From assembly GCA_943371965.1 (NCBI GenBank), contig CALRWV020000005.1, positions 124,001-188,000 of the forward strand: a stretch of 64,000 nucleotides of DNA, read 5' to 3'. Positions 8,228 to 17,386 of the stretch are shown piece after piece. The stretch's first letter is position 1, and each line of letters starts with the position of its first letter. The notes under the pieces are model-generated. The model searched no databases, was not told where the DNA came from, and saw nothing but the letters and a program-made list of their open reading frames with translations. The DNA comes from CALRWV02 sp943371965 (GTDB lineage Bacteria > Bacteroidota > JABWAT01). The translations under genes and the position numbers were made by a program.

Positions 8228-11161
8228 TTATTTGATCCAAATTTCATCAACAAAAATAAATGCCCCATCCCCGTGCCCCTGATGCCAGTCTGGTAAAACT
8301 CCCAAATTATAGGCTTTTACTTTTAAATATCGAGTATATTGAGGTTTAATTGAACCTTTAAAATCAGAAACCTGAATGGTATTGTCTTTTGGATCAAAAG
8401 AATTCCCGATATTTAAGACCTTTTCAAATTTGATTCCGTCTTCAGAAATTTCGAATTCAACATGTGTAGGAAATAAAATCCATGATCTTGAATCCTGTAA
8501 AAATCCAGCACCGATTTCAGAAACAGTCTGACTTTTTTTCAGATCAATTACAGTTTCAAAATCCTGATACTGATACCCCTGCCATCCGCCTTTCCGCCAA
8601 TCAAAGAATCCACGGATGCCGTCAATTAAACCAAAATCTCCACCTGCCGTATATTGCCGGTTGTATTTTGATTTTAAATCAACCGACCAATTGTTTGGAA
8701 ATTTCTGAAAGAAACCTGCAACCATGAAACTTGATTTACCGGATTGATCAACTGCAATTGCCTTAACAGATGTTGTTGTATCAATGGTAAATGGAGCAGT
8801 GTATTTTCTGGAATTAAAAGAAGGTTGGCTTCCATCCAAAGAATAAAAGACGGTAGTTCTTTCATCATAGGATTTAATTTCGATTTTGGCATTGTCTCTA
8901 AAAGTGGGTGAGTCACTGGAAATGACGGGGACTCTAACAATTAGATTTTCGGTAATTTCAGTTACAGGATAATCACCTGTTTCCTGTCCCCAATTCAATT
9001 TCGGTTTTGATCCCATTTTAAAAGAAAGAAAACCCCCATTTTGAATATCTGAATGATCAATAAATGATTTTGAATATTTTTTATTGTTCAGTTCAGCAGA
9101 TTGAATATAGAAATTAGTCTTGGAGGCATTTTTGGTTTCAATTACAAATGATTTTCCATTTTCCAGATTGATTTTGACATTTGAAAATAAGGGAGATCCT
9201 ATGACATATTGTGTCTGACCTGGAGTGACCTGATAAAAGCCCATTGCACTTAAAACATACCAGGCACTCATTTGACCGCAGTCTTCATTTCCTGAAAGGC
9301 CTTCGGGCGAGTTGGAATAAAGGCTGTCAAGAATCTGGTGTATAAGTGCTTGGGTTTTCCATGGCTTTCCAACAAAATTATATAAATAGGCCATATGATG
9401 GCTGGGTTCGTTTCCGTGTGAATATTGACCAATCATTCCAGTGATATCAATCTGTTGCCGTCCTTCCAATTTTGTATCAGCTGAAAAAAGCATATCCATT
9501 TTGTTTTCGAATTTATCTTTTCCTCCATGCAGAGAAATCAAACCTGAAATATCCTGAGGAACAAAAAAACTGTACTGCCAGGAATTTCCTTCGGTATAAT
9601 TATTATTTACTTCACTCGGATTGAAAGGTGAAATCCAGCCACCATTTTTTCGCGGACGCATAAAACCGGAAACAGGATCGAACATGTTTTTATAATATTG
9701 GGCGCGTTCAGAAAAATGCAGATATTCTTTCTGATTTCCTGTCAGTTTTGCAAACTGTGAAATACACCAATCATCATAGGAATATTCCAAAGCCTTGGAA
9801 ACTGACTCATGTTCATCTTCTATTGACAAAAATCCATGATCCATTAAAGCCGGAAGTCCGAGATGATTCCACTCAGCACTTTTAACCATTGCTTCAAGAG
9901 ATTTATTTGCATTGAACCCGCGGATTCCTTTTGCGTAAGCATCAGTGATTACTGAAACAGAATGATAACCTATCATACAGTCCGTTTCATAACCTAACAA
10001 CTCCCAAACAGGAAGTCTGCCGCCTTTGTTATACTGATCTAGAAATGTTGAAATGATATCTCCAGTCCGTTTGGGTTCGATTATGGTGTAAAGTGGATGG
10101 GCAGCACGGAAAGTATCCCAAAGAGAGAAAATGGAATAATTGGTGAAGTTGTCGGCCTTATAAATATTATTATCTCTTGCACGGTACAGACTGTCAACAT
10201 CCATATTGATAACCGGGACAACCATAGTGTGGTAAAGTGCTGTATAAAATACAGTAAGCTGATCTTTTGTTGCACCTTTAACTTCTATTTTGGAAAGTTG
10301 TTTGTTCCATTTCCTTTCAGCGCTTTTTTTTATCTTTTCAAAATCCCAATCGGGTATTTCTGATTTGAGATTTTTACGGGCTCCATCAATGCTGACTGTT
10401 GAAATACCAACTTTCATTAAAATGTTTTGATTTCTTTTCAATTTAAAAACGAAAGCTGATTTAATATTTGTACCAGAAATATTAGAATCTGAAACCAGTG
10501 AATCATTGTTTGAAAACTGAAATGTATCAAAAGGTTCTGAAAACTCGGCAACGAAAAAAATATACTGATTTTTGGACCAGCATTCACTTCTCCTCATTCC
10601 TTCAATTTGTGTATTTGAAATGATTTTCAGAGATGATTCAATTACTTTATCTTCTCTGCTGCGGTGATGCAGATCCAGAATAATATTATTTTCTCCTGAT
10701 TTTGAGAATGTGTATTTATGTAATCCCGAACGTTCAGTTGCAGTCAGTTCGACTTTGATTTTGTCATCATCAAGAAGAACGGAATAAAATCCGGGAGAAG
10801 CAGTTTCGTTTTTATGCAGAAATTTTGAAGAATAAACCGAATTGTCAAATGAAAATTTTCCGGACATTGGCGAAAAAAGCAAATCACACAAATCACCGAT
10901 ACCGGTTCCGCTTAAGTGTGTATGTGAAAATCCATAAATAACGGAATCAGAATAATGATAGCCAGAACTTCCATCCCAACCTCCCAGCCTGGTATCAGGA
11001 CTCAACTGAACAGCTCCGAATGGAACCGTTGCTCCAGGATAAGTATGACCATGACCGCCAGTTCCAATAAAGGGATTTACAAACTTTGTATAATCTTTTT
11101 GACCATAGACAGAAAATGAGAAAAAGAGACAGATAACAAAACCAAACTTCAATTTAATCAT
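8228..11161 (-). CDS. Secreted GH92 family alpha-mannosidase with beta-sandwich accessory domains
   Basis: Exo-acting alpha-mannosidase, probably periplasmic or surface-exposed, removing mannose from N-glycan-like or other mannosides with calcium. 977 residues with a signal peptide (about 1-20). The GH92 signatures are present: VNPFIGTGGHGHTYPGA near the N-terminus, HGNEPSHH with Glu585 (the probable general acid), GNEDCGQMSAW at about 624-634, and FIDHSDIQNGG further on. After the catalytic region come a chitobiase/hexosaminidase-type C-terminal domain (VFYSLDGSQPSF) and a discoidin-like domain ending GAFIFVDEIWIK. The same pair of accessory modules ends the GH20 protein directly upstream, whose stop codon abuts this ATG. 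The two enzymes would act in sequence on glycoprotein glycans. Linkage specificity cannot be read from sequence. Confidence 0.92.
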   Translation of the reverse strand: MIKLKFGFVICLFFSFSVYGQKDYTKFVNPFIGTGGHGHTYPGATVPFGAVQLSPDTRLGGWDGSSGYHYSDSVIYGFSHTHLSGTGIGDLCDLLFSPMSGKFSFDNSVYSSKFLHKNETASPGFYSVLLDDDKIKVELTATERSGLHKYTFSKSGENNIILDLHHRSREDKVIESSLKIISNTQIEGMRRSECWSKNQYIFFVAEFSEPFDTFQFSNNDSLVSDSNISGTNIKSAFVFKLKRNQNILMKVGISTVSIDGARKNLKSEIPDWDFEKIKKSAERKWNKQLSKIEVKGATKDQLTVFYTALYHTMVVPVINMDVDSLYRARDNNIYKADNFTNYSIFSLWDTFRAAHPLYTIIEPKRTGDIISTFLDQYNKGGRLPVWELLGYETDCMIGYHSVSVITDAYAKGIRGFNANKSLEAMVKSAEWNHLGLPALMDHGFLSIEDEHESVSKALEYSYDDWCISQFAKLTGNQKEYLHFSERAQYYKNMFDPVSGFMRPRKNGGWISPFNPSEVNNNYTEGNSWQYSFFVPQDISGLISLHGGKDKFENKMDMLFSADTKLEGRQQIDITGMIGQYSHGNEPSHHMAYLYNFVGKPWKTQALIHQILDSLYSNSPEGLSGNEDCGQMSAWYVLSAMGFYQVTPGQTQYVIGSPLFSNVKINLENGKSFVIETKNASKTNFYIQSAELNNKKYSKSFIDHSDIQNGGFLSFKMGSKPKLNWGQETGDYPVTEITENLIVRVPVISSDSPTFRDNAKIEIKSYDERTTVFYSLDGSQPSFNSRKYTAPFTIDTTTSVKAIAVDQSGKSSFMVAGFFQKFPNNWSVDLKSKYNRQYTAGGDFGLIDGIRGFFDWRKGGWQGYQYQDFETVIDLKKSQTVSEIGAGFLQDSRSWILFPTHVEFEISEDGIKFEKVLNIGNSFDPKDNTIQVSDFKGSIKPQYTRYLKVKAYNLGVLPDWHQGHGDGAFIFVDEIWIK

Positions 11162-13414
11162 TTATTCAATTCCTATCTCATCAACAAATAACCAGCCGTT
11201 TTTTCCATAACCAGGTTTTCCTTCAGGAATTATTCCTGAATTCTCGGCAAGAATACGAACGAACTTTGTTTTCACTTTTTCAAACTGCAATACAAGTTCC
11301 CTGTTGTTTTTTTGAATTTCAATTGTGTCAACAGTTTTTACTGATTTGTAATTTATACCGTCATCGGAAATGAATATTTCTACAAGTTTTGGCAAATAAA
11401 TTTCATTGTTATTGTCATCCAGATATCCGATTGTTACTTTTTCAATCTCAGTTGGTTTTTCAAGATTTATAATGGCATCAAAATCTTTTCCAGAAAACCC
11501 CAGCCATTCTGAATCAATTCTTGGAAGACTCCCTTTGATTCCATCAGTTAAAGAAAGTGCTCCTTTACCGGGAAAATATTGACTTGGCGGTTCTGAAAGA
11601 GTTATTGTTTTTCCTGTTGCTTTAGTTACATGAAATATCTGTTTGGAAATATTCCCGATTTGAAACCCATTGCTGAAAAGAGATGCCTTAATTTCGGTTG
11701 TTTTTGTTAGGATCAATGGTTTAAGGTATTTATAAGAGGAAAACTTGGGGTTGGTACCGTTTAAGGTAAAATTTATTTTCCCCAACTTATTGTTTGCTTC
11801 AAGAGCAATCTCAAGACCATTTTTACTTTCCGGATTCTGGGCAAATGTTACTTCATAAATTGATTTTGCATACTTATATTTCAATCTGTCAAACAGTCGG
11901 AACTGGTTTGTTAGTCGTTGCGAAAACTGATCGTAATTCCTTAGCGCCCTGGGCGACCACAATACTTCTGATAAAGCAGAAAGTCTGGGAAGTGCCATAT
12001 ATTCAACATGATCTGAAGTTGTTATGTATTCTGTCCATATATTACCCTGTGCTCCCATAATATATTTTTTTGACTCATCACTTAATTCATCAGGAGTTGG
12101 TTCATAGGAGTAAGTCTTTTCAACAGTTGTATAACCACCGATAGAGATGGGCTCATTTCTTGGATTTCCCTGGTAATGATCTAAATAGCAATGTGACCCC
12201 GGACTCATTACCACAAAATGTTTCTGGTTGGCGGCTGTAATTCCACCTTCAGTTCCGCGCCAGGACATCACTGCCGCATTTGGAGCCAATCCTCCTTCAA
12301 GAATTTCATCCCAGCCGATAATTTGCTTTCCTTTTGAATTTACGAATTTTTCGATTCGCTGGACAAAATAGCTTTGGAGTTCATGCTCGTCTTTCAGATT
12401 TTCCTTTTTAATCAGTGCCTGACAGTGCGCACAATTTTTCCATCTGGTTTTTGGTGCTTCATCACCGCCAACGTGAATATATTTTCCCGGAAATAAATCG
12501 ATTACTTCGGTTAGAATGTTTTCAAGAAATTCAAACGTTTCATCTTTTGGACAAAAAATATCATCAAAAACTCCCCATTGTTTTTCAACTAGGAAAGGTC
12601 CGCCTGTACATGAAAATTCGGGATAAGAAGCCAACGCTGCCGTCGCATGTCCCGGCATTTCAATTTCAGGAACAATGGTAATATGACGTTGATTTGCATA
12701 CTCAATAATTTCTCTGATATCATTCTGGGTGTAGAATCCACCATAGGTTACAGTATCAAATTTCTGTTCACTGTAAGCGCCAACCATGGAACCCTTTCTG
12801 TAAGCACCAACCTGAGTCAATTTTGGATATTTTTTGATTTCAATTCTCCAACCCTGATCATCTGTTAGATGCCAGTGAAACGTATTCATTTTGTGGAGAG
12901 CCAGAATGTCAATGTATTTTTTAACAAAATCTTTTGGAAAAAAATGACGGCACACATCCAAATGCATTCCGCGCCACTGATATCTGGGATAATCCAAAAT
13001 CTCGGCGCATTGAATTTTAAATCCGTTTTTGGAAGGATTGTTCAAAAGCTGGATCAAACTTTGAAGACCGTAAAAAACTCCTGCATCATCCCCTGAAATC
13101 CTGATTCTGTTTTTATCAATATTCAGCTGATAACCTTCTTTTTTTGACGTATCACTCAAAAGGGAAATAACATTCCTGTCAACAGCGTTTGAAGTGGTTG
13201 AAATATTGAGGTTGAAATTGGTTTTCAAAAACGAAATGAAGAGTGAAGCGTTGGAAAGCTGCGATGGTGAATCTGCATAAATTTTTGTAGAGGATGACAG
13301 ATAAAAATGTCCGTTGTAAATTTCTGATGATACCGGAGCCGGAATTAAAGACAACTGATTCTGGGAAAAAAGACCAAGTGGAACGAGGATAAAGACAAGC
13401 AATAAATTTTTCAT
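11162..13414 (-). CDS. Secreted GH20 beta-N-acetylhexosaminidase
   Basis: Removes terminal beta-linked GlcNAc or GalNAc from glycans by substrate-assisted catalysis. 750 residues: signal peptide (about 1-18), GH20 N-terminal domain (LSLIPAPVSSEIYNG onward), the TIM barrel with HWHLTDDQGWRIEIKKYP and the catalytic pair Asp318-Glu319 in HVGGDEAP, then a chitobiase-type C-terminal domain (FTLNGTNPKFSSYKY) and a discoidin-like carbohydrate-binding domain (VEIFISDDGINYKSV) ending WLFVDEIGIE. The catalytic pair and the tryptophans of the active site appear complete. The stop codon abuts the GH92 start codon, so the two glycosidases form a tight operon for degrading N-glycan- or chitin-like material. 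Confidence 0.94.
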   Translation of the reverse strand: MKNLLLVFILVPLGLFSQNQLSLIPAPVSSEIYNGHFYLSSSTKIYADSPSQLSNASLFISFLKTNFNLNISTTSNAVDRNVISLLSDTSKKEGYQLNIDKNRIRISGDDAGVFYGLQSLIQLLNNPSKNGFKIQCAEILDYPRYQWRGMHLDVCRHFFPKDFVKKYIDILALHKMNTFHWHLTDDQGWRIEIKKYPKLTQVGAYRKGSMVGAYSEQKFDTVTYGGFYTQNDIREIIEYANQRHITIVPEIEMPGHATAALASYPEFSCTGGPFLVEKQWGVFDDIFCPKDETFEFLENILTEVIDLFPGKYIHVGGDEAPKTRWKNCAHCQALIKKENLKDEHELQSYFVQRIEKFVNSKGKQIIGWDEILEGGLAPNAAVMSWRGTEGGITAANQKHFVVMSPGSHCYLDHYQGNPRNEPISIGGYTTVEKTYSYEPTPDELSDESKKYIMGAQGNIWTEYITTSDHVEYMALPRLSALSEVLWSPRALRNYDQFSQRLTNQFRLFDRLKYKYAKSIYEVTFAQNPESKNGLEIALEANNKLGKINFTLNGTNPKFSSYKYLKPLILTKTTEIKASLFSNGFQIGNISKQIFHVTKATGKTITLSEPPSQYFPGKGALSLTDGIKGSLPRIDSEWLGFSGKDFDAIINLEKPTEIEKVTIGYLDDNNNEIYLPKLVEIFISDDGINYKSVKTVDTIEIQKNNRELVLQFEKVKTKFVRILAENSGIIPEGKPGYGKNGWLFVDEIGIE

Positions 13415-13442
13415 AATATCCAGATAATTAGATTGTGATGGT

Positions 13443-13450
13443 CAAAAATA
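13443..13450 (-). promoter_or_regulatory. Candidate -7 element for the GH20-GH92 operon
   Basis: The minus strand reads TATTTTTG here, a full match to TAnnTTTG, 28 bases before the GH20 start codon. No convincing -33 element was found. The rest of the 273-bp divergent gap up to 13687 holds nothing else that was recognised. Confidence 0.35.
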
Positions 13451-13687
13451 GGGATTGGAATACAGATAATCGATACCCATATTTCCAAATCCCGTTAATT
13501 TCTGACTTTACAATCTTCAAATTCAGCCATTACGTTAATATTAAAACGTTTCAGGGATTGCAATCCGCAGCCTGTTGATAAAAAATGAAAGCAAAAGTAG
13601 TACCCTGTTTCCGGTAATTTAAATGAATAACGTCTGCATACGCTTTTTTAAATTGAAAAATTTACTGATAAATTTTACATTGCAGAT

Positions 13688-14809
13688 ATGAAAAAACGAA
13701 TCCCTTTTTTATTGGCGTTATTGGTTTCTTCTTCAGTTTTTGCAGGATTTGAAAATAAGGATCAGGGGGCAAAATCCTTGGGACTTGCGGGTGCTTATTC
13801 CGCATTGTCAAATTCTGCCTGGAGTTTATTTGCAAATCCTGCAGGACTTGCAAATGTTGGATTCCGTGAACTCGGTTTTTTTACAACCCAACCTTATGGA
13901 CTTTCAGAACTGAGAACAATTTCCGGTGTTTATGCGGAACCTTTTTCTTTTGGTGTGTTAGGTTTTGGTGTTCAGCAGTTCGGATTTGATTTGTATAAAG
14001 AGACAACTGTTTCGGGTTCCTTTTCACATGAAATTTCAAATTCCTTCAGTTTGGGATATACGTTGAACATTCACCATGCTAAAATCAGGAATTATGGAAA
14101 TGCCACTTCCTTTTCACTTGATGCAGGTTTTATTTATCAACCCGAAGAATGGCTGAAAATCAGCACATCTGTTTTCAATATGAGTCAATCAACCATTGGA
14201 ACATCAGATGAGATTATCCCATCTGTAGTCCGGGTTGGAACATCATTCAGAGTTATTCAGGAACTTAATTTTACAACTGAACTTTACAAACAAACCGGTG
14301 AAGATTCAGATTTGAGATTTGGGCTTGATTTTTCTCTACATGATAACATCAGTATTTATACCGGTTTTTCAACAAACCCTGATCTTGCTGCAGCTGGAAT
14401 GACACTTCAATTCAGCGGTTATCAGCTTGATTATTCAATTTCAAATCATTCAGTGTTGGGAATTACAAATGGAATTTCGATTGGTTTTTCGTTTGGTGAA
14501 GAAGATACTCATGAGCAATATTATCCTGCTTTGGAAGCGCCACTTTATGAAAGTTATTCGGCAGCAAAGAAAAATTCTGTTGCTGGAAAAAAGATTTCAA
14601 AAACTCTGCTTCCAAATGAAATTGAATTGAATTCCGCCAATATTGAAGATTTGCAGAGACTTCCGGGAATCAGCAGGAAATTGGCGCTGGAAATTATTCA
14701 AAAACGTGAAATCAGAGGAAAATATCATATAATTGATGAGTTGCTGGGTATCAGTGGAATGACGGAAAAGAAGTTTGAAAAAATCAAACCATTTTTGAGA
14801 ATTGATTAA
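13688..14809 (+). CDS. Outer-membrane beta-barrel (PorV-like) fused to a helix-hairpin-helix domain
   Basis: 373 residues with a signal peptide (about 1-19). Residues 25-275 look like a PorV/UPF0164-type barrel: AKSLGLAGAYSALSNSAWSL is followed by FANPAGLA, then alternating hydrophobic strands. After a linker, residues 310-373 are a ComEA-type helix-hairpin-helix region: IELNSANIEDLQRLPGISRK, then AYLIQ-like ALEIIQKRE, then LLGISGMTEKKFEKIKPF. Two HhH units are visible. HhH domains normally bind DNA, so finding one behind an exported barrel is unusual. A role in DNA binding or uptake at the cell surface or in the periplasm is possible but not shown. The reading frame is continuous, so the fusion is not a frame artefact. 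Confidence 0.8.
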   Translation: MKKRIPFLLALLVSSSVFAGFENKDQGAKSLGLAGAYSALSNSAWSLFANPAGLANVGFRELGFFTTQPYGLSELRTISGVYAEPFSFGVLGFGVQQFGFDLYKETTVSGSFSHEISNSFSLGYTLNIHHAKIRNYGNATSFSLDAGFIYQPEEWLKISTSVFNMSQSTIGTSDEIIPSVVRVGTSFRVIQELNFTTELYKQTGEDSDLRFGLDFSLHDNISIYTGFSTNPDLAAAGMTLQFSGYQLDYSISNHSVLGITNGISIGFSFGEEDTHEQYYPALEAPLYESYSAAKKNSVAGKKISKTLLPNEIELNSANIEDLQRLPGISRKLALEIIQKREIRGKYHIIDELLGISGMTEKKFEKIKPFLRID

Positions 14810-14873
14810 TAATAATTGTATGATTGGAATTATTGTTCCATTATCACAGAAATAGTTAAATTGTAAAGAAAAT

Positions 14874-15641
14874 ATGGCAACACTTCATTATAATATTACA
14901 GGTAACGGAACTCCGTTGGTTCTGATTCACGGATTCCCGCTTTCATCAAAAATATGGGAAAAGCAATCAATTGTCAGCGAAAAATGCAAACTCATTCTTC
15001 CCGATTTGCCAGGAACAGGAAAGTCAGCATTTCAAACCTATACCCTTGAATCTCTGGCTGAAATAATCCATAAAGATTTGCTTGAAATAGGCATAGAAAA
15101 ATCAGTTATAATGGGACACTCAATGGGTGGATATTTGGCTTTGGCATATGCACAAAAGTACCCGGAATCCTTACTTGGATTCGGTTTGATTGCCTCTCAC
15201 CCATATTCCGATACTGCCGACGGCAAAGCAGGAAGACAGGAAATGATAGATCGCGTAAAAAGAGAAGGTGCATCCTATGTTCCAGATTTTTACATTCCAA
15301 AGATATTTTCAGAAAATTCAATCAAGACCAAAAAGGAAACTGTTCAGACTGCTGTTGAAATTATGAAAAGAGCAGATAGAGGTTTAATTATTGCCGGTCA
15401 GGAATCAATGATGGCAAGACCTGACAGAAGTCATATTTTAATTAAAATGAAAGTCCCTGTTTTATTCATTTGTGGTTCTGAAGATCCGCTTGTTCCACAA
15501 AAAAGAAGAGATGATATGACTTCACTTGTTCCAAATTGTACTTCTGTCACTATTCAAAATGTTGGACATATGCCAATGATGGAATCTCCGGAAGACGTAA
15601 ATTTTGCACTTGAACATTTCATGGCACAAATCAAGAATTGA
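14874..15641 (+). CDS. Alpha/beta-fold hydrolase
   Basis: 255 residues, no signal peptide, cytoplasmic. The catalytic triad is complete: nucleophile Ser83 in GHSMGGY, Asp204 in CGSEDPL, His232 in NVGHMP, with the oxyanion-hole motif LIHGFPLSS at 18-26. The family covers esterases, peptidases, haloperoxidase-like and C-C bond hydrolases, and the substrate cannot be inferred. The flavoprotein gene starts 37 bp after the stop codon on the same strand, so the two may be cotranscribed. Confidence 0.88.
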   Translation: MATLHYNITGNGTPLVLIHGFPLSSKIWEKQSIVSEKCKLILPDLPGTGKSAFQTYTLESLAEIIHKDLLEIGIEKSVIMGHSMGGYLALAYAQKYPESLLGFGLIASHPYSDTADGKAGRQEMIDRVKREGASYVPDFYIPKIFSENSIKTKKETVQTAVEIMKRADRGLIIAGQESMMARPDRSHILIKMKVPVLFICGSEDPLVPQKRRDDMTSLVPNCTSVTIQNVGHMPMMESPEDVNFALEHFMAQIKN

Positions 15642-15678
15642 TTGGAACGACTTACCTGCATTTTTCCGTTTAGACGGT

Positions 15679-17163
15679 ATGACTAAAACGGAAACTGAAC
15701 AAATCATCGTAATTGGAAGTGGAATTGGCGGATTGACAGCCGCTGCTCTTCTGGCAAAACGTGGTTATAAAATTTTAGTTCTCGAGAAAAATCACCTCCC
15801 CGGTGGATGCTGCTCAACTTATCCAAGATTCGGTTTTACGTTTGAAGCAGGGGCAACAACCCTGATTGGTTTTGATGAATTTCAACCATTGATCCGAATG
15901 GAAAAGGAAGTTGGATTAAAACTCAACAAAATTCATCTTGAAATTCCCATGTCTGTTTGGCTCGATGGAATTCAAATCAGAAAATATGAAGATTTGAATC
16001 AATGGATTGAAGAAGCAGAATATCATTTTGGTAAGGAAAATCAGCGGCCGTTTTGGGAATTGTGTTATCAGACCGCAATGGATGCTTGGGAAATTTCATA
16101 TTCAATGCCATACTTTCCACCGAGCAGTTTCGGTGATTGGATCAGACTCTTGAATCCGGTGAATCTCCGTTTTGCAAAATCATTTCCCTGGGTTTTCAAA
16201 TCTACAAAAGATGTTCTGGCTTCTTTCGGGCTTGATAAAAATGAAAAGTTCATACGTTTCATCAACCAGCAAATGCTGATTGCATCACAGGCTTATTCTG
16301 ATGACACCCAGTTTCTGATTGGCGCACCTGTTTTAACTTACACCAATTCACCGAATTATTATCTGAAAGGTGGATTGGTTCAATTGCCCGATCAGTTGAT
16401 TTCAATGTTACGGGAATCTGGAAATTCAATTTACTACCGCAAAGAAGTTGTACATATTCATCAGCAGGAAAATGGGTTTGAAGTCGCTTGTTCTGATGGC
16501 ACAAAATATTCAGCTTCAAAAGTTATTTCCAACAGCACCATCTGGAATATGACTGAAATGATTTCCGGAAATAAAACAAAATATTTCCAGAAATTGGCCG
16601 ACCGTTTCAAATTCAGTTGGGGTGCTTTCATTATGAATCTTGGAATTAAAAACCGGTTTCCTGAATTTGATATTCTGCATCACCAGATCATTTTTGATGA
16701 ACCGCTTCCTTTTCTTAATTCCGTTTCGGTCTTTGTTAGTGCAAGTCATGAATCGGATGAAGATAGAGCACCTGTTGGATATAGAGCCATCAATATTTCC
16801 ACCCATGATCCTGAACCCGAAATCTGGTTTTCGCTTTCTTCTGAAGAATATGAAAGACGGAAATCCATTATTGAAAATGCAATTCTTGACAGGATAAAGA
16901 AGATTTTACCACTAACCGATGATGATATTTCAATCAAATTCAGCGGTACAGCAAAATCTTTCAATGAATGGATTGGAAGAAAACATGGTCGTGTTGGAGG
17001 AATTCCATCTGACGGATTAAAAACAATTTTCAGAATGGCAAGTCCGAGAACACCAATGAAAAATTTGTACATGGTTGGCGATACTGTATTTCCTGGGCAG
17101 GGAATTTCAGCAGTAACTCAAAGTGGAATTAATACTTTTTTCAGGGTAATTTCGGACAGATAA
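15679..17163 (+). CDS. FAD-dependent phytoene desaturase/CrtD-like oxidoreductase
   Basis: 494 residues. The N-terminus has the dinucleotide-binding motif IIVIGSGIGGLTAAALLAKR and the CrtI-family continuation VLEKNHLPGGCC...FEAGATTL. The C-terminus has the second family motif NLYMVGDTVFPGQGISAVTQ. This places it among the carotenoid desaturases, isomerases and related retinol saturases. No other carotenoid gene (crtB, crtE, crtY) is in the window, so the substrate is open. The frame is open back to 15604, but the ATG at 15679 is preferred because the upstream part overlaps the hydrolase gene and is not conserved in character. Confidence 0.85.
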   Translation: MTKTETEQIIVIGSGIGGLTAAALLAKRGYKILVLEKNHLPGGCCSTYPRFGFTFEAGATTLIGFDEFQPLIRMEKEVGLKLNKIHLEIPMSVWLDGIQIRKYEDLNQWIEEAEYHFGKENQRPFWELCYQTAMDAWEISYSMPYFPPSSFGDWIRLLNPVNLRFAKSFPWVFKSTKDVLASFGLDKNEKFIRFINQQMLIASQAYSDDTQFLIGAPVLTYTNSPNYYLKGGLVQLPDQLISMLRESGNSIYYRKEVVHIHQQENGFEVACSDGTKYSASKVISNSTIWNMTEMISGNKTKYFQKLADRFKFSWGAFIMNLGIKNRFPEFDILHHQIIFDEPLPFLNSVSVFVSASHESDEDRAPVGYRAINISTHDPEPEIWFSLSSEEYERRKSIIENAILDRIKKILPLTDDDISIKFSGTAKSFNEWIGRKHGRVGGIPSDGLKTIFRMASPRTPMKNLYMVGDTVFPGQGISAVTQSGINTFFRVISDR

Positions 17164-17171
17164 AACACTTG

Positions 17172-17386
17172 AACACGAAGAACCACGAAGAAATACGAAT
17201 TCACGCGAAGGGGTACTAATAACTGTGTACTGAATAACTGGAAAGAACCACGAAGAAGAAATTCAAAATAATAGAACTTCAAAAGATATTAGTTGTTTTT
17301 ATAAACAGAACTAAGAAAATACAATATTCCTCAGTATAATAACTTAGTGGTTCTTCGCATTAACTTCGTGTCTCTTTGTGTTCAAT
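17172..17386. repeat. Dispersed CACGAAG-type repeats, inverted around an intergenic gap
   Basis: The unit (A)ACACGAAG / ACCACGAAG occurs at 17172-17210 and again at 17244-17260 on the plus strand. The reverse complement (GGTTCTTCG...ACTTCGTGTCTCTTTGTGTT) runs from 17347 to 17386. The minus-strand part lies within the last codons of the EamA transporter gene and encodes its hydrophilic tail. Similar short degenerate repeats are scattered in many environmental bacterial genomes; their origin is not known to me. Confidence 0.6.

Noticed and set aside
16262..17072. Antisense frames in the CrtI-like gene
   Set aside because: Composition and lack of motifs show that they mirror the real gene.
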